DNA from: Georgenia sp. SYP-B2076
Lineage (GTDB): Bacteria; Actinomycetota; Actinomycetes; Actinomycetales; Actinomycetaceae
Direction: 5' to 3'
Length of the DNA stretch: 64,000 nt
Assembly: GCF_003991205.1 (NCBI RefSeq)
Contig: NZ_RXOZ01000032.1
Coordinates: 186,001-250,000 of the forward strand
In this document: in pieces, positions 50,136 to 58,219 of the stretch
Position numbering within the stretch: the stretch's first letter is position 1
Layout of the letters: every line of letters begins with the position of its first letter
The notes under the pieces: model-generated
The model's input: only the letters and a program-made list of their open reading frames with translations
Database searches by the model: none
What the model was told of the DNA's origin: nothing
Position numbers and translations under genes: made by a program

Positions 50136-51632
50136 ATGCCGACGACCGATATCCGTGTTGACCTCGGTGACGCCCTCGACCCGCTGGTCCTTGCCCTCGA
50201 CGTCGGCTCCACCGCGAGCCGCGGCGGCCTGTACGACGCCGCCGGCCGGCCGGTGCGCGGCCGCAGGCACAAGGTGGCGCACCAGTTCACCACCGCGACC
50301 GACGGCAGGTCCGAGATCGACCCGGACCAGGTGGTCCGTGAGATCGAGGAGATCCTCACCGCCCTCGCCGTCGAACCGCTGACGGGACGCATCGCCGGCG
50401 TCGCGATGGACACCTTCGCCTCCTCGCTCGTCGGCGTGGACGCCGAGGGCCGGCCGCTGACCCCCTGCTTCACCTATGCCGACTCCCGGTGCGCCCCCCA
50501 GGTGGGCGCGCTGCGCCGGGAGCTCGACGAGCGCGAAGTCCAGCAGCGCACCGGCACCCGCCTGCACACCAGCTACCTGCCCGCGCGGCTGCGCTGGCTG
50601 CGCGAGAGCGCGCCGGAGACCTTCGCCCGCGTGGACCGGTGGCTCTCGCTCGGTGAGTACGTCCACCTGCAGATCCTCGGCCGGACGGCGGTGGGCACGT
50701 CGACGGCGGCATGGACCGGGATGCTCGACCGGCGCACCGGCGCCTGGGACGCCGAGCTCCTCGCGGCCTGCGGCGTGCGTCCCGAGCAGCTCTCCGAGAT
50801 CCGCGACCCCGACCGGCCGCTGTCCGCGAGCGACGCCGCCGGGCGGCGCTGGCCGGCGCTGGCCGGCGCGGCATGGTTCCCGGTCATCACCGACGGCTTC
50901 GCCAGCAACGTCGGCGCGGGCGCCGCCGACGCGTCCACCATCGCGGCCGCCGCGGCCACGAGCGGGGCGATGCGCGTGCTCGCCCCCGGCATCCCCGACG
51001 AGATCCCCGCCGGCCTGTGGTGCTACCGCGTGGACTCCTCCCGCTCACTGCTCGGCGGGGCCCTGAACGACGTCGGGCGGGTGCTCGCCTGGCTCGAGAC
51101 CACGGTGAAGGTGCCCGAGGACGCCGACCTCGGCGCGGTCCTGGCCGCGGCCCCCGAGCCCTCCACGCCGGCGGTGCTCCCGTTCCTGACCGGGGAGCGC
51201 AGCACCGGGTGGGCGGCGAACGCCCGCGCGGTCATGGCGGACGTCTCGGTGGCGACGACGCCGGCCATGATGGTGCGCGGCGCGATGGAGGGCGTGGCGC
51301 TCGCCTACGCCCGGGTGGCCGACCAGCTCGCGTCGGCCGCCGGGCGGCCGCAGCGGATCGTGGCCAGCGGCCGGGTGACCCAGGACGTGCCCACGTGGCT
51401 CCAGGTGCTCGCCGACGCCATCGGCGCACCGGTGGACCACGTCACCATGAAGCGCACGACGCTGCACGGCACCGCCCTCGTCGCCCTGGAGGTCCTCGCC
51501 CCGGACGTGCCTCGGGCGGCCGTGGAGATCGGCGGGTCGTACGAGCCCGTCCCGGCTCACGCGGAGCACTACGCCGGGCGCAAGGCCCGCTTCCAGGCCC
51601 TCTACGACGCGGTCGTCGCGCCGTCGGCCTGA
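50136..51632 (+). CDS. FGGY family carbohydrate kinase (gluconokinase-like)
   Basis: 498 residues, actin-like ATPase fold. N-terminal phosphate motif LALDVGSTASRGGLYD, substrate region FTYADSRCAPQV, second half ITDGFASNVGAGAADASTIAAAAATSGAMRVL and adenosine motif IVASGRVTQDVPTWLQVLADAIG. The features fit gluconate/ribitol-type FGGY kinases. ATG 50136 with GAGGAGCCTC upstream. A gluconate substrate would suit the nearby sugar-acid island, but it is 4 kb away and in a separate unit. Confidence 0.88.
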   Translation: MPTTDIRVDLGDALDPLVLALDVGSTASRGGLYDAAGRPVRGRRHKVAHQFTTATDGRSEIDPDQVVREIEEILTALAVEPLTGRIAGVAMDTFASSLVGVDAEGRPLTPCFTYADSRCAPQVGALRRELDEREVQQRTGTRLHTSYLPARLRWLRESAPETFARVDRWLSLGEYVHLQILGRTAVGTSTAAWTGMLDRRTGAWDAELLAACGVRPEQLSEIRDPDRPLSASDAAGRRWPALAGAAWFPVITDGFASNVGAGAADASTIAAAAATSGAMRVLAPGIPDEIPAGLWCYRVDSSRSLLGGALNDVGRVLAWLETTVKVPEDADLGAVLAAAPEPSTPAVLPFLTGERSTGWAANARAVMADVSVATTPAMMVRGAMEGVALAYARVADQLASAAGRPQRIVASGRVTQDVPTWLQVLADAIGAPVDHVTMKRTTLHGTALVALEVLAPDVPRAAVEIGGSYEPVPAHAEHYAGRKARFQALYDAVVAPSA

Positions 51633-51685
51633 GCGGCCCACTACCCCCGCTCCCGCCCACGCGCCGCCCCGCCGCGCACGCACAC

Positions 51686-51749
51686 GCGCCCCACCCCCGC
51701 CGACCGGTCAAGTACTCGCGCCCCACCCCCGCCGACCGGTCAAGTACTC
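51686..51749. repeat. 32-bp direct repeat with AGTACT core
   Basis: Perfect copies at 51686-51717 and 51718-51749. Each includes ACCGGTCAAGTACTC. Confidence 0.75.
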
Positions 51750-51950
51750 GCGCCGCCTGACCACTGGTCGTGCCCGGCTGGACGAAGTCGTACTCCGCGC
51801 GATCTACGACCACGTCCGGCGGAGTACGACCGGTCGACGCCGGTCCGGCCCAGGTGAGCTGGTTAGCAACCGGTCGACGCCGGTGGCGGCTCAGGTGGGC
51901 TGCTAGTACTTGACCGCTCGCGCCCAAGAGGGGGGCGAAGGTCCCTGCGG

Positions 51951-52070
51951 GGTAACGGAGCGTTGATGCTGGTAACTGGCGGGACCGCCGAGTGCCGGCC
52001 GCCGACGACGCGCCGTACCGAGGGCGACTTTGCCGCACAGTTCTGCGGCAGACGGCGCGACGGCGTTACC
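51951..52070 (+). promoter_or_regulatory. GGTAAC direct repeats and GTTACC upstream of the C40 peptidase
   Basis: GGTAAC at 51951-51956 and 51971-51976, exactly 20 bp apart, and GTTACC at 52065-52070. Resembles GTAAC-type MtrA sites that control cell-wall hydrolases in actinobacteria; assignment tentative. Confidence 0.4.
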
Positions 52071-52176
52071 CAAAAGTGACATCTGTCGCCACGTTCGATA
52101 ACGTCCACCTTGCTTCCGGAAATTCCCCTCCAGAAGTGAGTGGGGCCTACCTGGCCCTCAGCAGGAGAGGCACTTC

Positions 52177-52977
52177 GTGACCACCACCGTCGTCAGCGGC
52201 GCACGCCACCGGGCAGCGCGTCGCCCCTCCACCCCGCTGTCCTCCCTCGGCCAGAGCCTCACCGGCCCGGCCGCCCGGCGCGGCCTCGCCGCCGCCGCCT
52301 CCTCCGGCCTCGTCCTGACCATGGCCGCCACGTCGGCCGGCGCCAGCACCGGCTCCACGACGGCGATGCCGAAGGTTGACATCTCCTCCGTCACCGCCGA
52401 GGCGCTGACCGCCATGGTGACCACGCCGTCGGTCACCGTGCCCGCGAGCGTCGTCTGGAGCGTCGAGCCCCTCGCCGCCCGCGCCACCCCGGCGCCCGAG
52501 CGCGCCATCCTGGCAGAGCGGGCCACCCCGGTCGCGTCCCGCACCGGCGAGCGCGCCGACCTCGCCACGGTCACCGCGGAAGCCACCGGCTCCGCCGCCG
52601 CCGAGACGGCCACCGACCAGGTGGCCGCCCCCGCGCCGCTCGGCTCGGCCAGCGCCCTCATCAGCTTCGCCCGCCAGTTCGTGGGCACCCCGTACGTCTA
52701 CGGCGGTTCCACCCCGGGCGGCTTCGACTGCTCCGGGTTCACCAAGTTCGTCTTCGCCGAGCTCGGCATCAACCTCCCGCGCAGCTCGGGCGCGCAGGCG
52801 GCGGCCGGCACCGCCGTCTCGGCCGCCGAGGCCCGGCCCGGCGACCTCGTCTGGTGGCCCGGCCACGTCGGCATCTACACCGGGGGCGGCAACCACATCG
52901 CGGCCCGCCAGCCCGGCACCGCGCTGGCCGAGGGCCCGATCACCCACACCAGCCCGACGTTCATCCGCATCGGCTGA
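52177..52977 (+). CDS. C40 family (NlpC/P60) peptidase
   Basis: 266 residues. Basic N-region then hydrophobic stretch (GLAAAASSGLVLTMAATSAGAS) as signal peptide; a 100-residue Ala/Thr/Val-rich linker; C-terminal NlpC/P60 domain: FVGTPYVYGGSTPGGFDCSGFTKFVF with catalytic Cys in DCSG, GHVGIYTGGGNHI with catalytic His, then the terminal His/Ala position in ITHTSPTFI. Secreted peptidoglycan endopeptidase probably cutting D-Glu-DAP stem bonds. GTG 52177 with AGGAGAGG upstream. Confidence 0.92.
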   Translation: MTTTVVSGARHRAARRPSTPLSSLGQSLTGPAARRGLAAAASSGLVLTMAATSAGASTGSTTAMPKVDISSVTAEALTAMVTTPSVTVPASVVWSVEPLAARATPAPERAILAERATPVASRTGERADLATVTAEATGSAAAETATDQVAAPAPLGSASALISFARQFVGTPYVYGGSTPGGFDCSGFTKFVFAELGINLPRSSGAQAAAGTAVSAAEARPGDLVWWPGHVGIYTGGGNHIAARQPGTALAEGPITHTSPTFIRIG

Positions 52978-52991
52978 GCACCGCCCGCTGC

Positions 52992-53029
52992 CGAGAGAGG
53001 CCCGTCCCTTGAGTGGCGGGCCTCTCTCG
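52992..53029. terminator. Terminator hairpin after C40 peptidase
   Basis: 13-bp perfect stem CGAGAGAGGCCCG (52992-53004) / CGGGCCTCTCTCG (53017-53029), 12-nt loop. Two further hairpins follow: 53043-53058 (6 bp) and 53084-53110 (7 bp, CGGCCCG / CGGGCCG). Confidence 0.75.
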
Positions 53030-53176
53030 TCTCCGCACAGTGGCCCGCCCCTGCGGGCGGCGGCCTCTCTCGCCTCCGCATAGCGGCCCGTCCCTCAAGG
53101 GGGCGGGCCGTGCTCGTCTTGGCCTAGCGGCCCGTCCCGGCGCGCGGCGCGCGGCCCGCACCCGCAGGGCCCGCCG

Positions 53177-53689
53177 TCACCGCGGCGTGAGGGGCGCCGC
53201 GCCCCCCTCCTCGTCCAGCAGCGCCGCCATGCCCGCGAGGAACGCGACCACCGCCTCCCGCGCCTCCGGCGGCACGGAGCGGGCGACGTCGGCCATCCGC
53301 TCGTGCATGTGCGCGAGTCGTTCACGGATCTGGTCGTGGGCGTGCGCGGTGGCCGTCAGGACGAGCGAGCGGCGGTCGCGCGGGTGCGGGGAGCGCGCCA
53401 GGTGCCCGGACGCGGTGAGCCGGTCGAGGAGCTTGGTCGTCGACGCGGTCGAGATCCGCAGGTGCGCGCTCAGCTGCCGGGGGGTGACGGCCTCGCCGCG
53501 CCCCTCGCCGGCGATGACGAACTGCAGCGCCTGAAGGTCCGTGACGTTCATGTCCATGCCCTCGCTCATGCGGCGGCGCATCTCCTGGTCGGCCCGCCGG
53601 AACCGCCGCACGGCGTGCAGGACGGCGACGACGGACGCGTCGCCGTCGTACCAGTAGTGCGCCTCCGGCGCCGGGGTGTCCCTGTCCAC
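53177..53689 (-). CDS. MarR family regulator (CrtR-like)
   Basis: 170 residues. Winged HTH of MarR type: MNVTDLQALQFVIAGEGRGEAVTPRQLSAHLRISTASTTKLLDRLTASGHLARSPHPRDRRSLVLTATA, flanked by dimerisation helices. Divergent from idi-crt. In Corynebacterium glutamicum the MarR protein CrtR represses the carotenoid cluster and responds to GGPP; position suggests the same job here. GTG 53689 lies exactly 6 nt after a minus-10-like TAACAT, so the mRNA is predicted to be leaderless. A 19-bp palindrome sits just upstream. Confidence 0.88.
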   Translation of the reverse strand: MDRDTPAPEAHYWYDGDASVVAVLHAVRRFRRADQEMRRRMSEGMDMNVTDLQALQFVIAGEGRGEAVTPRQLSAHLRISTASTTKLLDRLTASGHLARSPHPRDRRSLVLTATAHAHDQIRERLAHMHERMADVARSVPPEAREAVVAFLAGMAALLDEEGGAAPLTPR

Positions 53690-53711
53690 ACGACTATGTT
53701 ACCTTCTCTTA

Positions 53712-53730
53712 TTACTAGCCCGGCTAGCAA
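53712..53730. promoter_or_regulatory. Putative MarR operator in the marR/idi region
   Basis: TTACTAGCC-C-GGCTAGCAA: 9-bp arms with one mismatch around a single base. It overlaps the expected minus-35 area of marR and lies 63 bases ahead of idi. AT-rich pocket in a GC-rich genome. Confidence 0.65.
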
Positions 53731-53792
53731 ATAGCCGCCCGCCGTCCGGACAGCGGCGGCCACGCTCACACCCACCTACCAGGAGCAGCGAG

Positions 53793-54371
53793 ATGCACAC
53801 GTCCCGCCGTCGCCCCCCCGACCACGTGGTGCTGGTCGACGAGCGGGGCACACCGGTCGGGGCCGCGCCACGCTCTGCCGTGCACGGCCCGGACGCCCCG
53901 CTCCACCTCGCCTTCTCGTGCTACCTCTTCCGCGGGGACGGGAAGGTGCTGCTCGCCCGCCGCGCCCTGGCCAGGCCGACCTGGCCCGGGGTGTGGACGA
54001 ACGCCCTGGGCGGGCACCCACGCGCCGGGGAGCCCGTCCCCGCGGCGATCGCCCGCCGGGCCCGTCGCGAGCTCGGGGTGGGCGTGACGGACCTCGTCTG
54101 CGCGCTGCCCCACTTCCGCTACCGCGCGACAGACCCGTCGGGGCGTGTCGAGAATGTGCTCTGCCCGGTCTACCTGGCGTGGACCACGGCCGAACCGCAC
54201 CCGCACCCCCGGGAGGTCATGGAGATGCGCTGGGTCGAACCGGAGGAGCTCGGCCGCGCGGTGGCCGCGGCGCCCTGGGCGCTGAGCCCGTGGCTGGTCA
54301 CGCAGGTCGGCGAGCTCGCCGAGGTCGACCCCGCGGGCCTCGCGGCGGGCGTCACGGAGCTGGCCGGATGA
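53793..54371 (+). CDS. idi: Isopentenyl-diphosphate delta-isomerase-like protein with altered active site
   Basis: 192 residues, type I IDI/Nudix fold. The overall match to E. coli IDI is strong: LHLAFSCYLFRGDGKVLLARRAL, ARPTWPGVWTN, LPHFRYRATDPSGRVEN, PWALSPWLV. Metal ligands corresponding to His25, His32, His69 and Glu114 are present. However E. coli Cys67 is Gly73 here (TNALGGHP versus TNSVCGHP) and E. coli Glu116 is Val122 (VENVLCPV versus VENEVCPV). Both are essential for isomerisation in E. coli. Function may be impaired or changed. First gene of the carotenoid operon; ATGA overlap with crtE. Confidence 0.85.
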   Translation: MHTSRRRPPDHVVLVDERGTPVGAAPRSAVHGPDAPLHLAFSCYLFRGDGKVLLARRALARPTWPGVWTNALGGHPRAGEPVPAAIARRARRELGVGVTDLVCALPHFRYRATDPSGRVENVLCPVYLAWTTAEPHPHPREVMEMRWVEPEELGRAVAAAPWALSPWLVTQVGELAEVDPAGLAAGVTELAG

Positions 54372-55399
54372 GCACCGTCGACGCGCGGCTCAGGCAGCTC
54401 TTCGACGAGGGCGCGGCGCACGCGGAGGCCATCGACGGCGACTACCACCAGCTCTGGCTCGCCCTCGGCCGCGCCGGAGAGGGCGGCAAGCGACTCCGGC
54501 CCGCCCTGGTCACCGCCACCTACGGCGCGCTGGGCGGCCGCGACCTCCCCCTCGCCGCTCGCGTCGGCGCCGCGATCGAGCTGCTGCACACCGCGTTCGT
54601 CATCCACGACGACATCATCGACGGCGACGAGACCCGTCGCGGCCGGCCCAACGTCACCGGCACGTTCACCGAGCGCGCCCGCTCCTCGGGCGCCCCCCTG
54701 GACCGCGCGGCCACCTTCGGGCTCACCGCCGGCATCCTCGCCGGCGACCTCGCGCTCGTCGCCGCGATCCGCGCGACGGCGCTGGCCGGAGCGCCGCCGC
54801 GGACCACCGAGCGCCTCCTCGAGCTGGTCGACCGGGCCGTGCACGTCACCGCCGCCGGCGAGCTGGCCGACGTCCGCCTCAGCCTCGACCTCGCGCCCGT
54901 CTCGCTGGGCGAGATCCTCACCATGGAGGAGCACAAGACCGCGGTGTACTCCTTCGAGCTGCCCCTTCAGGCCGGCGCCGTGCTGGCCGGCGCGGACGCC
55001 CCGCTCGTGCGCGGCCTGGGCGACTTCGGGCGCCTGGTGGGCATCGGGTTCCAGCTGCTCGACGACCTCCAGGGGGTCTTCGGCGACGAGGCGGTCACCG
55101 GCAAGAGCGCCCTGTCGGACCTGCGCGAGGGCAAGGTGACCCCGCTCGTCGCGCATGCGCGCAGCACGGCCGCCTGGCCCGAGATCGCGCCGTTCGTCGG
55201 CGACCGCGGGCTCACGCCGTCGGGCGCGGCGGTGGCGCGGGACCTGCTCACCCGCTGCGGGTCACGCCGGTTCATCGAGGACCTGGCGGGCAGCTACGTG
55301 ACGGCGGCGCTCGGCGTGGCCGAACGACTCGAGCTGCCCGCCGACCTCCTGGACTGGGTGACCTCGATGACCGACGACCTTGCCCGGAGGGCCGCATGA
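54368..55399 (+). CDS. crtE: Geranylgeranyl diphosphate synthase (polyprenyl synthetase)
   Basis: 343 residues. First Asp-rich motif HDDIIDGDETRRGRP (DDxxD), second FQLLDDLQGVFGD (DDxxG, as is frequent in actinobacterial GGPP synthases), and GGKRLRP near the N-terminus. Makes C20 GGPP from IPP and allylic diphosphates for CrtB. ATG overlaps the idi stop and its own stop overlaps the crtB ATG. Confidence 0.93.
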   Translation: MSTVDARLRQLFDEGAAHAEAIDGDYHQLWLALGRAGEGGKRLRPALVTATYGALGGRDLPLAARVGAAIELLHTAFVIHDDIIDGDETRRGRPNVTGTFTERARSSGAPLDRAATFGLTAGILAGDLALVAAIRATALAGAPPRTTERLLELVDRAVHVTAAGELADVRLSLDLAPVSLGEILTMEEHKTAVYSFELPLQAGAVLAGADAPLVRGLGDFGRLVGIGFQLLDDLQGVFGDEAVTGKSALSDLREGKVTPLVAHARSTAAWPEIAPFVGDRGLTPSGAAVARDLLTRCGSRRFIEDLAGSYVTAALGVAERLELPADLLDWVTSMTDDLARRAA

Positions 55400-56277
55400 G
55401 CGTCGACGACCGCCTCGCCAAGCCACGATCCGGTGACCTCTACGACGACGTCGCCCGCGCGAGCGCCGCCGTCGTCATCCGCGGCTACTCCACGTCCTTC
55501 ACCTGGGCCTGCCGGCTCCTGCGCGAGCCCGTGCGCACCCGGGTGCGCACCATCTACGCCCTGGTCCGGCTGGCCGACGAGATCGTCGACGGCCCCGCCG
55601 GCGTGGCCGACCCCCGCCGCGCCGGGCGCCTGCTCACCGCCCTCGAGGAGGAGACGTACGCGGCGCTGGACGGCGGGTACAGCACCAACCTCCTCGTGCA
55701 CGCCTTCGCCGGCACCGCCCGGGAGTGCGGGATCGGCCGCGACCTCGTCGCCCCCTTCTTCGCCTCCATGGCCACCGACCTCACCACGGCCACGCACACC
55801 GCGGGCAGCCTGAGCACCTACGTCTTCGGCTCCGCGGAGGTCGTCGGGCTGATGTGCCTGCGCGCCTTCCTCGCCGACGAGCCGGCCCCGGCGGCGTACG
55901 ACGCGCTCGCGCCCGCGGCCCGGCGCCTCGGCGCGGCGTTCCAGAAGGTCAACTTCCTGCGCGACCTCGCCGCGGACCACGACGAGCTGGGGCGGACGTA
56001 CTTCCCCGGGATCGACGTCGAGGAGCTCCGCGACGCGGAGCGGGACGCGCTCCTGGACGACGTCGACGCCGACCTCGCGGCCGCGGCCGCGGGGATCCCC
56101 CGGCTGCCGGCGAGCAGCCGGGCGGCCGTGCGCGCCGCGCACGACCTCTTCGCCGCGCTCTCGCGCCGCCTGCGCCGCACCCCGGCCGCGCAGATCCGGC
56201 GCACGCGCGTGCGCGTGCCGGGACCGGTGAAGGCCGGGATCGTCGCCGCGGCCGTGCTGACCGGGGGCCGGGCATGA
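55396..56277 (+). CDS. crtB: Phytoene synthase
   Basis: 293 residues. Squalene/phytoene synthase fold with RVRTIYALVRLADEIVDG (first Asp-rich), then GLMCLRAFLAD and FQKVNFLRDLAADHDELGRTYFP (second Asp-rich RD..ADxxxLGRxYFP). Condenses two GGPP to phytoene. ATGA overlaps at both ends tie it into the operon. Confidence 0.93.
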   Translation: MSVDDRLAKPRSGDLYDDVARASAAVVIRGYSTSFTWACRLLREPVRTRVRTIYALVRLADEIVDGPAGVADPRRAGRLLTALEEETYAALDGGYSTNLLVHAFAGTARECGIGRDLVAPFFASMATDLTTATHTAGSLSTYVFGSAEVVGLMCLRAFLADEPAPAAYDALAPAARRLGAAFQKVNFLRDLAADHDELGRTYFPGIDVEELRDAERDALLDDVDADLAAAAAGIPRLPASSRAAVRAAHDLFAALSRRLRRTPAAQIRRTRVRVPGPVKAGIVAAAVLTGGRA

Positions 56278-57887
56278 CGACGTCGGCGGCCGTGGCGCGT
56301 CCCCGCCGGCCCGGGACCGGCGGCGGGGGCCGGCGCGCCGTCGTCATCGGCGGCGGGATCGCGGGCCTCGCGTCGGCCGCGCTGCTGGCGCGCGACGGGT
56401 ACGACGTCGACGTCCTCGAGCGGCGCGGCGAGCTGGGCGGCCGGGCCGGGCTGTGGGAGAGCGGCGGGTTCCGCTTCGACACCGGGCCCTCCTGGTACCT
56501 CATGCCCGAGGTCTTCGACCACTTCTTCCGGCTGCTGGGCACCTCCGCCGCCCAGCAGCTCGACCTCGGCGTCCTCGACCCCGGTTACCGGGTGTTCTTC
56601 GAGGGCCACGACGCCCCGGTGGACATCCGCCCGGACCTGGCCGCCAACATGGCGACCTTCGAGGAGATCGAGCCCGGCGCGGGGGCGCGCCTCGAGAGCT
56701 ACCTCGCCTCCGCGCGCGACACGTACGCCGTCGCCAAGCGCCGGTTCCTCTACACGAGCTTCCAGTCCCTCTGGGCCCTCGCGCGCCCGGAGGTCCTGGT
56801 CCGCGGCGGGCGGCTGCTCTCCCTGCTCACCCGGTCCCTGGAGTCCTTCGTCGCCCGGCGCTTCCACGACCGCCGGCTCACGCAGATCCTCGGGTACCCC
56901 GCCGTGTTCCTCGGCTCCTCCCCCGACCGCGCGCCGAGCATGTACCACCTCATGAGCCACCTCGACCTCGCTGACGGCGTGCTCTATCCGCAGGGTGGGA
57001 TCGCGGCGGTCGTGGGCGCCGTCGCGGGCCTCGCCCGCCGCGAGGGCGCCCGCCTGCACACCGGGGCCGCCGCCACCGCCATCACGACGGCACGCTCGGG
57101 CCGGCGCGCCCGGGTCACCGGGGTGCGCTACCGCGACGCCGCGGGGGCGGAGCGGACGCTGGACGCGGACGTCGTCGTCGGCGCGGCCGACCTCCACCAC
57201 GTCGAGACGACCCTGCTGCCCCCCGACCTCCAGACATACCCGCAGGCGTGGTGGGACCGGCGCCAGTCCGGGCCGGGCGCCGTCCTGGTCTACCTCGGCG
57301 TCCGGGGCGCCGTGCCGCAGCTCGCGCACCACTCCCTGTTCTTCACCGCCGACTGGCGGCAGAACTTCGCGGACATCTTCGGCCCCCGGGCGCGCGTCCC
57401 GGACCCGGCGTCGATCTACGTGTGCGCCCCGTCCCGGAGCGACGTGGCCGTGGCGCCGGCCGGGTCGGAGAACCTCTTCATCCTCGTCCCGGTGCCTCCC
57501 GACGCCACGCTGGGCCGCGGCGGCCGGGACGGCGCCGGCGACCCCGCGGTGGAGCGGGTTGCCGACGCCGCCATCGACCAGCTCGCCGCGTGGGCGGGCG
57601 TCCCAGACCTGCGCGAACGGATCGTCCTGCGGCGCACCGTCGGGCCCGCCGACTTCGCCGACGAGTTCCACGCGTGGTCCGCCGGGGCGCTGGGGCCGGC
57701 GCACACCTGGCGGCAGAGCGCGTTCCTGCGCGGGCGCAACGCCTCGCGCAAGGTCGACGGGCTCTACTACGCGGGCAGCAGCACCATCCCGGGGATCGGG
57801 CTGCCCATGTGCCTGATCAGCGCGGAGATCCTGCTCAAGCGGCTGCGCTCGGACCGCTCGACGGCGCCCCTGGCGGAGCCGCTGTGA
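56274..57887 (+). CDS. crtI: Phytoene desaturase
   Basis: 537 residues. FAD-binding AVVIGGGIAGLASAALLARDGYDVDVLERRGELGGRAG; body LDPGYRVFFEGHDAPVDI, YHLMSHLDLADGVLYPQGGIAAVVGAVAGLA; C-terminal FLRGRNASRKVDGLYYAGSSTIPGIGLPMCLISAE, the bacterial-type CrtI signature. Converts phytoene to lycopene in four desaturations at the membrane. ATG overlaps the crtB stop. Confidence 0.95.
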   Translation: MTTSAAVARPRRPGTGGGGRRAVVIGGGIAGLASAALLARDGYDVDVLERRGELGGRAGLWESGGFRFDTGPSWYLMPEVFDHFFRLLGTSAAQQLDLGVLDPGYRVFFEGHDAPVDIRPDLAANMATFEEIEPGAGARLESYLASARDTYAVAKRRFLYTSFQSLWALARPEVLVRGGRLLSLLTRSLESFVARRFHDRRLTQILGYPAVFLGSSPDRAPSMYHLMSHLDLADGVLYPQGGIAAVVGAVAGLARREGARLHTGAAATAITTARSGRRARVTGVRYRDAAGAERTLDADVVVGAADLHHVETTLLPPDLQTYPQAWWDRRQSGPGAVLVYLGVRGAVPQLAHHSLFFTADWRQNFADIFGPRARVPDPASIYVCAPSRSDVAVAPAGSENLFILVPVPPDATLGRGGRDGAGDPAVERVADAAIDQLAAWAGVPDLRERIVLRRTVGPADFADEFHAWSAGALGPAHTWRQSAFLRGRNASRKVDGLYYAGSSTIPGIGLPMCLISAEILLKRLRSDRSTAPLAEPL

Positions 57888-58219
57888 CCGGGTGGGAGTA
57901 CCTCGGCGTGCTGCTCCTCGCCCTCGCGTGCCTGGCGGCGATGGACCGGCGGTTGCGGCTGTTCCTGTGGGACCGGCCCCGCCGCGCGGCGCTCGTGCTG
58001 GCGGTGGGCGTGGTGTTCTTCCTCGTCTGGGACCTCAGCGCGATCGGCCTCGGCATCTACGGCCGCGGCGGCAGCGCGGCGATGACAGGGATCGAGCTCG
58101 CCCCCCACCTGCCGCTCGAGGAGGTCTTCTTCGTGACGTTCCTGTGCTACCTGACGATGGTGGCGCACCCGCTGGTGCGCCGGTTCGTGGTGCGGCCCGC
58201 GGACCAGGAGGCGGCATGA
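57884..58219 (+). CDS. Lycopene cyclase subunit (CrtYc/CrtYe type)
   Basis: 111 residues, three predicted helices. EYLGVLLLALACLAAMDRR, then FFLVWDLSAIGLGIYG and LPLEEVFFVTFLCYLTM carry the PxEE-type motif of heterodimeric carotenoid cyclases. Works with the next gene product. In Corynebacterium the equivalent pair (CrtYe/CrtYf) forms epsilon rings on flavuxanthin. GTG overlaps the crtI stop. Confidence 0.9.
   Translation: MTGWEYLGVLLLALACLAAMDRRLRLFLWDRPRRAALVLAVGVVFFLVWDLSAIGLGIYGRGGSAAMTGIELAPHLPLEEVFFVTFLCYLTMVAHPLVRRFVVRPADQEAA

Larger units (their letters stand above)
51633..52176. other. Repeat- and palindrome-rich intergenic region
   Basis: No gene. Holds a 32-bp direct repeat (51686-51749), GGTCAAGTACT arms at 51706-51716 and 51738-51748 with their inverse AGTACTTGACC at 51905-51915, a 12-bp inverted repeat GTCGTACTCCGC (51787-51798) / GCGGAGTACGAC (51819-51830), a partly repeated ACCGGTCGACGCCGGT block, then three GGTAAC/GTTACC elements and ACGTTCGATAACGT (52091-52104) nearer the peptidase gene. 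Confidence 0.65.

Noticed and set aside
51950-52176. Possible ydaO-type c-di-AMP riboswitch ahead of the NlpC/P60 gene
   Set aside because: The conserved core blocks of that riboswitch are not present; only GTAAC elements and a small palindrome are seen.
55060-55090. Altered second Asp motif in CrtE (DDLQG)
   Set aside because: A Gly at this position is frequent in actinobacterial GGPP synthases, so it is not taken as a defect.
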